DNA of 64,000 bases from Cavenderia fasciculata (taxonomy: Eukaryota; Evosea; Eumycetozoa; Acytosteliales; Cavenderiaceae). Below, piece after piece: positions 9,776-21,908 of the stretch. The notes beneath the pieces are model-generated. The model saw only the letters and a program-made list of their open reading frames with translations. It was not told where the DNA came from and did no database searches. The stretch covers positions 1,798,001 to 1,862,000 of the forward strand of contig NW_004457624.1 in NCBI RefSeq assembly GCF_000203815.1, in the 5' to 3' direction. Numbering within the stretch: position 1 is the first letter of the stretch; every line of letters begins with the position of its first letter. A program made the translations under genes and the position numbers.

Positions 9776-12700
9776 CCATCCTTTACGTCCTCGCAGGTCA
9801 CACTCCCACCATCCATCAGACTTTTGAACAATGGTAAGGACATCACCTTCCTTGAAGGTCAATTCATCCTGGCTGGTGGCATCATAGTCATAGAGAGCCT
9901 TGGCAGTTGGAAGCTTTGGTGCAGCAGGTTTGGCTGCTGGTGGAGCTGGTCTTGGAGCACCACCACCTTGTTGAGGACCTCCACGGCCTGCACCACCTTG
10001 TTGTGGCATTCCACGGCCAGCACCACCTTGTTGTGGCATACCCATACCACGTCCGGCACCACCTTGTTGTTGTTGAGGCGTACCCATACCACGACCAGCA
10101 CCACCTTGTTGTGGTAAACCTCCACGACCCATTGGATTACCTCCAGCAGCGCCACCACCCATTTGAGGGACTGGCATTTGACGAGGAGCTTGTTGAGCAC
10201 CTCCTTGTGGAGCACTACTTCCACCTTGTTGAGGCATACCTCTTCCTCTTCCAGCTTGTTGTGGTTGTTGACGAGGAGCCGACTGAGCCATTGAATTTGG
10301 ATTGTAATTACGAGGAGTAGAGTCGGTGGATGCTGGGAGACCAGTAGCGACACCAACGGTCAAACCCTTGCCACCCTTCTTGATGATGGGGAGTGGGTTG
10401 GCCATTTCGTTTTTGGAAAAAGAGATACCATGTTGAGCATTCTTTTTGAGGGTGTAGTTGATATTGTCAGAGAACTGGACGTTCAAGGCCGAGCCAGTCA
10501 AGATCTTGTAGTACTCGACGAGGACGATGATCAACTCTGTCTTTTTGTCGTTCTCGATGACCTGGTCAAACTCGGGCAGACCAAAGACGACGTAATTGTC
10601 AGACAATGTCGAGATGCTGACGGCACGAATGTCACGGAGGGCGACACGACGCAGCAGAGTGAATATTTCCTGTTTCTTTTTGATGGACTTTTCGACAAAG
10701 TAGATGGCTTGGTCAGAGGCGACAAAGATGAGTGGCTTGGTCTTGGCACGACGATCGACCTTGGTGACATTGTCGGCAAACACAATACGCTCCTTCTTTT
10801 GGGCATTGTCCATGGCAGCTTGGACACCAAATTGATTGTCAAAGTCGATATAGTCGGCGGTGAACTTTCGCTCGATCGAGTTACGTTGACGTTCCTTTTT
10901 GTCCTTGAACATGTGAGCGATTTGAGCACGTTGTTCGAGCGAGTGCTTCTTGGCCTTCCAGTTACGGAATGCCTTTTGGATACGTACGACGCAGTCATAG
11001 TCTTTACGATCGAGCATTTCTTCCAAGTGGAAGACAGACTCTGGATGACGAACAAAGATCTTGGTGACACCTAGTTGCCATTGACTGGCGTCAAGGTTGA
11101 GGTCTTGACAGATAGTCTTGGCACCTTCCTTGGCATCACCCTTCCATTCACCCCACAGACCCCAAGTCTTGCTTGAAAGCTTCTTGTAACGACGGAGGAA
11201 TCTTTCAAAGGGAGCACGATAGGCAAAACCGGCACGACGGACACGAACGTTTTCCAAGAGACCGAGGTATTGTACTTGATGACGTACACGACTTCCTTCC
11301 CAATCCTTTGCCTTTTTAGTTTCATTTGGTTTGATACAACGAATGTAATGTGGGGTACAGGCAGAGAGAGCCTTCATCAACTCGGCAGCCGAGTTTTTAA
11401 TCTTGAATCCTGCAGTAGTTGGACGTTTCTTTTGGAGTGATCCAGTATCCTCTGGGAACAACGAAGTGAGGAAAGCCATTTTACTAGTTTGAATGGCTTC
11501 AATGAGATCGAAAAAGAGAGTATCTTTGTTCTTGTCAGAGAAACCTTCGGCTTCATAGGTTACCTCACCGGCATAATGTTTGACGGCAAAGGCACCAGTC
11601 ATACAACGCCAATGCAAATGACCGTCATAGACACCGGCCATCTTTTCAAGGAACTTTTGATCGGTACCAGTCGATTGAGCGTGCAAGGTCGAGCAGATAT
11701 CATCGAGCAGCGAAAAGATACCTGGTGGTTGTTTACCTTCGATAAGGTCACACACAATCTGGTTGTTAAAGTACTTGATTGGTTCCCATTTAATACCTTC
11801 CTTTACATATTCTTCTTGTTCAGCTTTGAGTGTCAACTCGATAAAGAATTGTTGCAACTTTTCATTGACAAAGTTGATACAAAATTGTTCGAAACCATTA
11901 CGTTCGAAAATTTCAAAACCAAAAATATCCAAAATACCAATTACATTTGCAAATGGTGATTGGTAATAGGAAAGAGCTACATTTACACGTTCAACCAACC
12001 ATGAAAACATACGATCATAAATGGTTCTTGCTAATGCATCTCTTGCTCCTGATGCTTGTCCTACCTAAAAAGAAAATAAACAGAGTATATTAGTATATTG
12101 ATAATATCGTATTATTATTTTTGTTTTCTATATTTTCTATTTACATTTTGAGGAACATTATAAGTTGAACGACGATTACCAGTACCACCACCAGCACCAC
12201 CAGTATTGATAACACGGAAAAGAATGGCATTTTGGAGAGTGGCAGAATCAATACAAAGCATAGAGGCAGCGAGTTCGAGAGCATTTGGATCATAGACGAC
12301 GGCATTACCTTTATCATCTTCAATAAAGTAAATGTTACCAATGTGCAAGACACAGGCTACAAGTCTCATGAGAATGCTTTGTTCTTCGGCAGAGAGACCA
12401 ATGACCTCCATGGCATGACGGACTTCACGATAGTCGGCAGCATCATCTATACCATCGACAGTATAACATTCACTTTGATTGAGATAGTAGAATTGATCTG
12501 GTGATGACAATACATAATCACGTTTCTCTTGTGCAGAGGCACCAGCCAACAATTGGTAGAAAATATGGAAATTACGTTCACCATGATTTTGATAAACTAC
12601 ACGCGACTTTTCCAACAAATAATTATAAATTTTACCTCCAACTAAAAAAAAAGTAAAAAGGAAACGTTAATAAATAAACTATTTACTGGTATCAATTTAA

Positions 12701-13607
12701 TGTGTGTTACTTTACCTGGATCACCAGCCTTATCAAATTGAATTTCAAAATATTTTCCAAAACGACTTGAATTGTTGTTACGGAGTGTCTTGGCATTACC
12801 AAAAGCTTCCAACAATGGATTGGATTCGAGAATAACATGCTTTACATATTCTACCTTTTCAGTACCTCCTGATACCTTTGAAATATAATTCATAATCATT
12901 TTGGCTGCTTCAGTCTAAAAAATAGTGATATGGAAATATAAATTGTTAATTGTTGGTTCCCAGCTTTTTCTTTTCTTTTTGTTTTGTTTAATTTTTACCT
13001 TTCCAGCACCAGATTCACCAGAAATGATGACACATTGATTTTCTTGATCGTTTTTCATTGCTCTATAGGCAGATTCTGCTAATTGATAGAGATGTGGTGG
13101 TACTTCTTGAGCATGTTTACCTCTGTATGCATCTACATAATCGTCACCTGCATTACCCAAATTTCTAAATGGATTGACTGAAATCAATACAGGTCCAATG
13201 TTTGTCTATAAGCAACAAAAAAGTAAAAAAGAGGAGGAAGAAAAGGTGGTATGAAAAATGAAAAATTAATTTTTTTGTTTGTTGAAAAAAGTCACGCGAT
13301 TGATGATCCTCATCGTGCTGTAATTATCTCACGGTGATAAAAAAAAGCAAAGATGGTAGTGGTGGTACAGTTACTTGTTACTGTTTCTATTACTACATAC
13401 ATAGATGAAATCATTCATATAACGCTTCTTTAAGTTCTCTACGATTTCCTCTTCAGAGATCTTGGGAAGCATAACAAGATCATCTGTACCTTGTTTTGCT
13501 TGTACTTTTTTAGACTATATATATTTATTGATATAATTAAGAGGTAGGTAGATAATGAGTGATTAATATTATCATCTTCCACCACTTGTCTTTAAACAAC
13601 ATACCAT
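9749..13607 (-). CDS. myoB: Myosin IB heavy chain (long-tailed class I myosin)
   Basis: Six exons: 13607-13605 (only the ATG), 13514-13401, 13205-12999, 12914-12716, 12641-12145 and 12064-9749, encoding 1111 residues. The motor has GESGAGKT at about 102-109, NNNSSRFGK and DIFGFEIFE. The residue at the TEDS position is Ser, in [11 protein letters not shown], as expected for myosins activated by PAK/Ste20 kinases. One IQ-like neck ([16 protein letters not shown]) follows, then a basic TH1 membrane-binding tail, a Gly/Pro/Gln-rich TH2 region and a C-terminal SH3 domain ([15 protein letters not shown] to [10 protein letters not shown]). This is the layout of amoeboid MyoB/C/D; the N-terminus ([19 protein letters not shown]) and length fit MyoB best. 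It drives actin-based membrane protrusion and phagocytosis. The intron directly after ATG is odd but gives the family N-terminus. Confidence 0.93.
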
Positions 13608-14252
13608 GATTAAAGTTTTTTTTTAAATAAGTTTTGTTTTTTTATACAAGTACAATAAGAAGTGATACTTTAGTGGAAAGGAATAATAAATAATGATAAT
13701 AATGGTACAATATTAAATAATAATAAATAAATAAGAGTGTGTGATCGAATTTCAACAAAAATCACAATCAACTGAGGGTGTTTGTTCGTTGGGTAATATC
13801 GAGTGTGTGAGTGTGTTTTGATTGGTTGACTGGTATCCTAAATTTTGATCAACCTTGTATCTTCTCTCTCTTTCTCTCTCTTTATGGTTTTAAATAAATA
13901 TTTAAACCAAAAAAAAAAGATATATTTATATATATTATTACAACAATAGAAACAGAAGAGATTCCCTCCACATGCACCACAAAATCAGACTTGAGAGAGT
14001 GAGCATACCGACTGGTCAGCAGAGTGAAAGCTCTCTCTTCAAAAAAAATAAAATAATTGTTTTTTTCATTGAACCATTGGATCATTGGGTGGGTTTCTTT
14101 TCCTCTTTCAAAAAACAACATTGTGGCATAGTCCACAAAACAATAAAAATCTGCTTGCTGGATGGGTCAGACCGAAAGTGAACTAAACCTACTCTTGTCA
14201 TCTGATCAACACAGGATAAAGTTATATATATGTACAGAATAGTATTATTATT
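13608..14252. other. Upstream region of myosin IB
   Basis: This spacer holds the myosin IB promoter (read leftward) and the 3' flank of the GINS gene. It has AT-rich runs, a small tggcatagtcca-type hairpin near 14112-14130, and a less AT-rich patch at 13960-14040 and 14130-14210. Open frames here are short and I do not consider them genes. Confidence 0.5.
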
Positions 14253-15085
14253 TTAGATCAGAGCTATTTTATTCTCTTCGACCAAATATCCAATCACTCC
14301 ATATTTCAATAAATAAATCTTTCCTTGTTCCATTTCAATTACATCACTAGATTATATATATAAATATAGGGTTAATATATAATATCTATTTAATTCATTT
14401 TCATTTCCAGAACTTGAGCTTACTCATCAATTTCAATTTGTCCAACATTACCATTCGGTGTACAAAAAACATAATTATCTGTAATTGGTTTTTGACCTAA
14501 AAATAGAATTAGAATTGGATATCTTTATCTTTATCTTTATCTTTATATTATTAACATACAAGATTTATCAGAATCTACTCTTTTCAAATCATCACCAAGA
14601 TTTGATAAAAATGATTGATTAAAATGATTTTTAACTAGATCATTGTATTTGGTACAATAGATGATCTCAAATTCAGACATTCTTTTTCTTGTTTCTTCTC
14701 TCATTAATAAATATTCATTATATCTTTCAATCTAAAGGTAAGGTGATTAGATGTGAGAGAGAGAATAAGTAACCTATTGTGTCGCTTTCATTCATTCTTT
14801 TACCTTTTGTAATCTTGTTCTTAGATATGATCTAACTATATATTTGATTCTTTCTTTCTCCATTTCATATATATGAACTACCAATGGATCAGAAGTGATA
14901 GTAGCCAAGATATCTTCACGTTCTTGCATTTTAGATGTTGCAATACCTATTTTCTCATTGTCATAGGGTAATAGATCAGGTGAAAGTCTTTCATTAATCC
15001 AAAGTTGTTTAATATCTTGTAATAAGTTTCCTATTACTTCTTCTTCTTCTTCTTCTTCTTGTTGATTGTTATCTATATTATCCAT
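14253..15085 (-). CDS. gins4: GINS complex subunit Sld5/GINS4
   Basis: Four exons (15085-14804, 14731-14560, 14496-14424, 14346-14253) encode 206 residues, near the usual Sld5 length. Family marks appear in order: SPDLLPYDNEKIGIAT at about 37-52, then MEKERIKYIVRSYLRTRLQK at about 75-94, the helical A-domain, and a small C-terminal B-domain ending EMEQGKIYLLKYGVIGYLV. The last exon is needed: stopping at the in-frame TAA after the third exon would remove the B-domain, and the GATGA|GTAAGC donor there restores it. GINS (Sld5, Psf1-3) joins Cdc45 and Mcm2-7 in the replicative helicase, so it acts in the nucleus in S phase. An acidic run of seven Glu follows the first residues. Only 139 bp separate it from the next gene upstream. 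Confidence 0.92.
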
Positions 15086-15224
15086 CTATATTATCTATCT
15101 ATCTATCTCTTTTAAAAACTATCTGCAAATTTGTTTTTTTAAATTTCCCTCTCAAAATAATGAACATCCAGACGTCAATATAATGAACTTTTAAAAAAAT
15201 AATTAATTAATTTTTATTTATTTA

Positions 15225-15860
15225 TTAATTACTATTATAATATTCCAAAGAAATGATTGTGAGACAAGTACAAATGATGATTACCAAAAGAATGATACCA
15301 ACAAATAATAAAGCTCCAACTATAACTAAAAGATGAAAGGTTACTTGTTTGACCAATTCTTCATCTGCAGTCTCTGCTGTGATTTGTGAGAAATCAAAAC
15401 CAGATCTAGGTAAAAACTCTAATAACTTGTTCTTTAATTGATCATCAATTGATAAAAATGGTGGAAACATTATATGATTATTTTGATTATTATTATTACT
15501 ATTATTATTTACATCTTGTTCTGGTTGTTGTTGTTCTGATTGATTATTATTATTAATATTATTATTATTAATATTAAATCTACTAAATTCTGGTGTACTA
15601 TTATTACTATTATTATTAAAATGGTGACTATTATTAAATCTATTTACAATTTGGTTTTGAATATGATTATTTTGATTATTATTATTAATTAACAAGGATG
15701 AAAGAGATAATGGTTGTTGTTGAGGGTTTGGTGATTGATTTTGTTGTTGATGTAAAAATTGTTGATAAATATTCTTTAATTGATTTTCCAATATAAATGG
15801 ACTATTACTACTATTATTTTGATCACTATTTCCATATGTTGGAGTTGTACAAGTTTGAAT

Positions 15861-15913
<53 letters not shown>

Positions 15914-17357
15914 GATAATCTCTTGGTTGAATTGAAAATAATTTTGAAGCAGATTCTTTTACAGCAGATTGAATTTCTAAAAGGAATATTTGATATGCAC
16001 CTACCAATAGATAATCGATATGATGTATGGTCCAATTATCGGTTGGCAGTCTTTGTAAAAAGATTATTAGGTCAGAGAATTCCTTTTTGACTAGAGAAGG
16101 AACCCATTCCTTTGTTGTAATGAGTGCAGCACACACATAGATGTGGAAATAACCAAAATTTGGTCCATGAGAGATATAACTATCCCATAGTCTTGTACAT
16201 AGACTATATTCAAATTCTCTTGATAATAGACAGATCATCCATCTCAATGAAAAGAGGATAAAATCACATCCTTCAACTTGCAAATGATTTGTTAGTCCTG
16301 GTTCTTTCAACTTTACCAATTTTTGTAATTTCATTGCCATTCTTTCTAATCCTTCATGAAAATTAATAAATCTTTTCTATAAAATAAAAAGATTAATAAT
16401 TGAATCTATTTTCTGTTTCATTTTCTTTTTTTTTGTTACCTTTAAATTATTCATTAAAAGTGATAAACACCAAAATGTATCAGCTTCAATTTTATCCAAT
16501 ATATCATTTGTTAATTCATTAATTGAACCTCTTGGATCAATGTATTGAGATAGAAATACCAATAAAAAGATAGATGGAATATCATTTAGACCTTGAAAGT
16601 AAGAGATGAGAGGATTCGATTGTGACCAAACAAATAAAATTCTTTCCAAAACTTTGTGTAATATAGTACTCTTGAATAGAGGAGTTTGACCAAATCCTCT
16701 TGGAATGGTTCTTGGTACATCCAATCGAACTTGATTCAACAATGCCTTATCTTCTGTTGACATTTCTGCAAGGTAAAATTTGTTTACCAATTGTAAATAT
16801 TGGTTTCTTTTATCATGTAATCTTTTGTTATGTAATCTTTTTTCCAATGGTAAATAGTTCTAATAAAAAGAAATGATTAGTAAAAGAATACAAGAGTATT
16901 TGCTGAGTATTATTGATAAATACTAATAATAATTTCCAAACCAATGGTCTATATTCTGGTGGTACACCAGTCCAACCTAGAGCTCTCAACTTATCGATAT
17001 TGATAACAGGTTGTTCTAAAAGAGTTTTAAATTGATGTGCATTTGTATTTCGAAGTGGTGTAAAGCTATTCTCTAATCCCCATAATGGAGGTGTATATTC
17101 ATCAGCAATCTTTACTATTCTCTTTTGTGGATAAAGTTCATGTGTTATATCAATATCATCATCGTCACTTATTTTATCATGCGACAATGATGATGATGAC
17201 TTTAGTTTATCACCTATATCAAGTATTGCCTGAATAGCATGTGGTGGGAATGCCTATAAACAAAAATAGTATAACAAGAGTAAAAAGTGTTAGCATCAAC
17301 AAACAATCCCTATTCTACTCTACTATATACACTCTATTCTATTCTTACCAATGCCAT
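15225..17357 (-). CDS. TBC1D22-type RabGAP with a C-terminal membrane anchor
   Basis: Four exons (17357-17349, 17253-16924, 16859-16440, 16376-15225) encode 636 residues; the first exon carries only MAL. The TBC domain starts near FKTLLEQPVINIDKLRALGW and GVPPEYRPLVWKLLLNYLP. Catalytic Arg is in RLDVPRT (Arg163) and the glutamine finger in SYFQGLND (Gln202). IEADTFWCLSLLM, SLRWMICLLSREF and LWDSYISHGPNFGYFHIYV match TBC1D22, a Golgi-associated GAP family. After the domain comes a low-complexity stretch with 18 Gln (15861-15914) and many Asn. The last 40 residues hold a hydrophobic helix (LLVIVGALLFVGIILLVIII) ending about seven residues before the stop, as in tail-anchored proteins. Animal TBC1D22 lacks such an anchor as far as I recall; TBC1D20 has one but differs in sequence. 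Confidence 0.88.
15861..15914 (-). repeat. Poly-glutamine codon repeat (18 CAA)
   Basis: Pure CAA codons on the minus strand encode 18 Gln in the TBC1D22-type protein. Because the tract uses a single codon it is likely to change length by slippage. Confidence 0.9.
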
Positions 17358-17603
17358 TGTTGTTGTTAAACGTTAAAAATAATAATAATAAATAAATATT
17401 ATGATGATAAAAGATAGATATAAATAACAATAGTACTACTACTACTACTAATGTAAAGAGATGGAGTAATACTGAGAGTGAGCGGAGTGTTGTTTTATTA
17501 TTATAAAAAAAACAAAAAAGACAGAAATATTTTTAATAATTTAAATTTTCTCGTGTTCGTGGGAAACAACCGTCTTGTGTGTGTGTTTATTTCAATCCAT
17601 TGT

Positions 17604-20420
17604 TTATAACGCTGGTTGTTGTAAATAAATTTTAAATGGTTCTACCAAGTTTAATAAATTGGTATAGGATTGGATTTGTTGAATGTCTACACCAAGTTTA
17701 GATATGAGTTGACCGTATTTAACCACATCCAAATAGAATTGTAATGATAGTTTCTCGACATTGGACTCTGCAGCTGCTGGAGCACTGTCTGTCTTTTTCC
17801 CTTTCATTCTTCTTAGTGTCTCATTCAGCTTGGTCACTGATGACAATGTTTCATTGGCATTGGCAAGGAATTGCTCAGAGACTGGTGCCAATATGGTTTT
17901 GACCCACTCTACTCTAATGTGTGATGGTATCATCATGGCTTTGTTATTTAAAAAGGTTTCCAATGGATTTAATATCATTGATACATATTGTGATGGTGAT
18001 GTTGGAAACTATAGGAAAATAATAAATATTATTAAAAATGATTCCTATTTTATATTTAATATTTTAAATACCTACAGGTTTGTTTGTTAATCTATATTGT
18101 GAACTTAGAGTATTAATAAATAATAAACTTTCAGAACATTTAATTTTAAAATGACTGGTTATAATAGTATCCAATGATGATAGTAGTTTTTGGATACTTT
18201 GTGTAGCATCTTTGATACCATTTGATACTATATCTTCAATTTCTTTGGATGGGTTTCTGATTGTATTTAAAACTACACTCTTGTAATGTACAGATATTTT
18301 TGATGATAATTTAAGTAAATCTGAATATAAATAAACTAAACTTTCTTGAATTGGTACTTGTTTGGCTGGTCTTGTTGTTGTTGTTGCTGATGGAGTTGTT
18401 GTTATTGTAGTATTTGTAGTAGTTGATGTATTGGTATTATCTTTTTTCTCTTCTTCTCCTTCTTTTTTAAGTGTATTCAATAGAGGAGTAATCAAATCTT
18501 GTATATTGTATTCATATCTAGCAATCATTTGTAAAAACATTTTAAAAAATTTAGATGATAATTCATAAATGAATATATTCTTTGACCAACATTGATCCAA
18601 ATTTTGACATAATGAAAATGATTGTGGTATATAATAATCTAAATAAAAATATTAAAAAAAAAAGAATTGATTAATATTTATCTATAAATATTTGATTATA
18701 ATATTCTGATTTACCATTTTTTTCAATTGGATTTAAATGAATAGTTGAAATAAAATCATTGAGGGGATGTTGAGAAAGTTGAGTTTCAAAAGAAGATGCA
18801 ATGTTTGAGAAACAAAGTTGGAAATATACAGCAAAATTCCATTTTTTGAAAATGGATTGATAAGAGGGAGAGTTTCGTAGTTGAATGACATGTGTAGGTG
18901 ATGGACACATATCCTCCAATGCAGATATAAATTGATTGGTTTGATTATAGGTACGGAAAAATAAATCGGGTATTCCTGTTGCAAAGATTTGTCTAAAAAA
19001 TGCAATCTGTTCATCAACCTCTGGTAATATAGATTCACTTATAAAATTATATGATAGTGCATTGGTTTGTTGTTCTTGTTGTTGTTGTGATTGATTTTGA
19101 TGATAATAATAAGTATTTATACTATTACTAACCATAAACAACTCTGAACAATTTTTTTGTAAATAGGATATAATATTTGAATAAATACTTGATAATCCTT
19201 CACATGATCCTTTTAAACCATTTTCTAAATTTTTTATAGTTATCGTCTAAAAAAAAAAAAACAATAAGAATGTTAGTTTTTTCCCTCTTTCTTTCTTTTT
19301 TTTTTTTTGATTACATACACTAATTAAATAAGGTTTAATAATTGATTTCCTAACAATTTTATAAGGAATATGAATCTTTTTCAAAACTTGATAAGTTTTT
19401 AAACAATTTGATAATATTTCAACCGATGATAAGTTTCCAGACTTTACACTTGTTTTCAATGCCTCTTGAAATATTGGATCTATATTTAATTCAATCTTGT
19501 TTGATAATTCTACTACTTTCTAATAAATATGAAAATATTAATACATATATGTAAGTGTATATATATGTCAATGTTGTTATATTACATACAAGTTGTAAAG
19601 TTTTAAATAATTTTAAACTTGATTCTTCTGGTGCAAGAGATTCAATTTGACGTTGAATTTGGAAAAAGGAATTTGATATACGATCAATGACCAACTCTAC
19701 TGATAATGTAGAATGTAATGAAGATGGTGGTGAGAATAGAGCCATGTTTGATGGTTGTTGTTGTTGTTGTTGATCATTTTGAGTAACCATTGCCAACTGT
19801 TCAAATAAACCATTGATATTTGAAATGGAATCAGACACTGATATATAAAGTTGAAGTAACTTTTTAGAATGATCAATCTTTTTCTTTTCCTTTAATTTAT
19901 CTTCAACACATTCTCTAACCTTGTTAATATCACCTTTAAAATTCTACAACAATTAAACAAATGTATATTATTAATAACTGTGACTACTACTATGACGATT
20001 AACCATATTATTATATCAACCTACACTAATTTCAGATTTAATACTTGATAATGTATCATTAAACTCATTTAAACCAACATCTATACCAGCCAAAGATGAA
20101 GAAAGACTAAAGAATGAATGATACTCTTTGTTGATGAGTTCAACCAACTCTGCATCCAAATGACGAGTGTACTCTTTGAGATCCTTTTGAACACTCTCCA
20201 AAGGTACACGTTTACGACAATCGGCAATAAAAGAGTCTACCTTGAATGACTCTGATGTGAATACCTCCTTACTAAAACATAATGGTTGATATCCATTACC
20301 AAATGATGTCGAAGAAGATGAAGATGGTCCAGTCATTGATGATAATGATAATGAGGATGATGATGATGTCAATCCTCCTCCTCCTCCTCCTCCATGATCA
20401 AAACTATAACTCCTATTCAT
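17604..20420 (-). CDS. cog2: Conserved oligomeric Golgi complex subunit 2
   Basis: Six exons (20420-20025, 19943-19590, 19519-19319, 19246-18715, 18638-18076, 18008-17604) encode 816 residues. After a Gly/Ser-rich leader, residues about 50-130 carry the COG2 N-terminal signature: LCFSKEVFTSESFKVDSFI, then ADCRKRVPLESVQKDLKEY and AELVELINKEYHSFFSLSS, ending in SSLAGIDVGLNEF. The rest is helical, as in COG/CATCHR tethers, with Gln and Thr inserts. COG lobe A tethers vesicles recycling within the Golgi and maintains glycosylation enzymes. All six junctions keep frame. The gene ends 246 bp from the TBC1D22-type start and shares a short divergent promoter with the gene at 20713. Confidence is high from the N-terminal domain; the C-terminal half was assigned only by continuity. 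Confidence 0.88.
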
Positions 20421-20783
20421 CCTCTACTCTACTCTATACTATAATATAAAAAAAGTTTACTCGTATGATTTCTTTCAAGTAGTTGTTCAGATGATTCATC
20501 TTTTTTAAAATTTAATATCACGGGTTGAGGAAAAGTCAAAGTGCCGATGTGGATGATGAAAAAGGAGGGTTTAAAAGCACTCTAGAATACTTCTTCTTTA
20601 TTCATATTCTTATTCTTTCTATTTGTATTATTATTAATATTTATTATTCATTTAAATCAAGATTATTATTTATTATTGTTGTTGTATTATATTGTTCAAT
20701 TAATTTTTTAAAAGTAAGGTTATCATAGATGTAGTTAGACTTTAGCTTTAGTTGTTTATGTACTAATTAGATTTTGTTAATAG
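20421..20783. other. Short divergent promoter and 5' leader with intron
   Basis: The 363-bp gap separates the COG2 start from the next gene. It contains a proposed intron at 20714-20783 (donor GTAAGG, acceptor AATAG) inside the rightward gene's leader. Short upstream ATGs at 20542-20553 lead to a stop within about ten codons. Confidence 0.5.
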
Positions 20784-21724
20784 TGGATGTAAATATAGAT
20801 TCAAATAGTATACCTGCTACTTCTACTACTAGACATATTAGTTTGAGAGATTTCAAGAGATTGCCAATCGATATATCAAAGGATGGATTGATGGACCCAG
20901 TCAATATTCCTAGCAAGCTAAAGTTGTTCCAGGCTAGCAGCGAGAGTGAGGGGGCCGGTTCACTCTTTGGATACATTCAATACAACATATTTGAAGGCTT
21001 TAGAGTGAGTGCACGTAGTTTGGACAACCGCATCAAACTGACACATGACATTACTCAATTTAGCACACCCATCAAGGGCTGGATAGCCAATGGTGAGAAT
21101 CTACGCGGTGTCAATGAAACCGAGGTGGGTGCATCCATCGACAACCTCTACAGCACCTACAAGACACGATCGGGTAGTGTGTTCCAAGTAGGGTGCAGTG
21201 GAGGTTTGAGATTGGTCGGCGACATTGACACAAACAAGTTGAATAGCGATAATGGCGGCACCTATCTCTTTAATAGAGTACGTCCATTCATATCGCCAAA
21301 ATTCACATACTTTGGCAAACTTGGTTGGATTCATGTCAATACCCCAATCAACCGAAAGGGTAACCGTGTCGAACTCAAGCACAACTTTTTCTTTAATGTC
21401 AGAGGTAACACTATCCTCTCTGGACTCGAATACACCACCTCGCGATTCGACCGTTATCTCCGCACCAGTCCCCAACTCAAATCAGTCTTTTCCCAACAAC
21501 CACCAGATGATGTCAAAGAGACTATTCACTACAAACTGGTCCATGTCGCCAGTTCCACTGAACTTGGTCTTCGTCGTATTAGAAAGATCTATGGCGTCGG
21601 TAAATGGCAAATAGTACTTGGCATTAAACACAACATCCAACAAAGTGTTTTTATCCAATGTCTTTTTACTCATACAATAGGTGATAAAACTACTTTTGGT
21701 CTAAGTTTAGGTTTGGATTTATAA
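20713..21724 (+). CDS. Uncharacterised protein, possible mitochondrial outer-membrane beta-barrel
   Basis: The main exon is 20784-21724. Splicing donor AAAA|GTAAGG (20714) to acceptor AATAG (20783) joins A with TG to make AAAATGG, a good start context, giving 313 residues (MDVNIDSNSIPATSTTRH). No better first exon was found; the next in-frame ATG at 20891 would remove about 35 protein-like residues. There is no signal peptide. From about residue 65 the chain alternates polar and hydrophobic residues with many Gly and aromatic turns, for example KLGWIHVNTPINRKGNRVEL and NVRGNTILSGLEYTTSRFD. It ends TTFGLSLGLDL, which resembles the beta-signal read by the SAM complex. That suggests an outer-membrane beta-barrel, but I recognise no named family. 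The fold is inferred only. Confidence 0.7.
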
Positions 21725-21908
21725 AAAACAAACAAACAAACAATTAACAAACAAACAAATATTAACAGAGAATGTTTAAAATAAACATAAAAATATATTT
21801 TTAAAGAAAGAAAGAAATCCCAAGATATTTGATTTGTTTGTTTAATAAATAAGTTGGCCCAAAATAATGGACCAAAAGGCGTATAATATTATAATATTTA
21901 TTATTGTT

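Noticed and set aside
10430-11074. 214-codon open frame antisense to the myosin gene
   Set aside because: Shadow of the myosin coding strand with no family resemblance.
14420-14424. In-frame TAA right after GATGAG as the end of the GINS gene
   Set aside because: Using the overlapping GTAAGC donor restores the conserved C-terminal B-domain in frame, so the stop is intronic.
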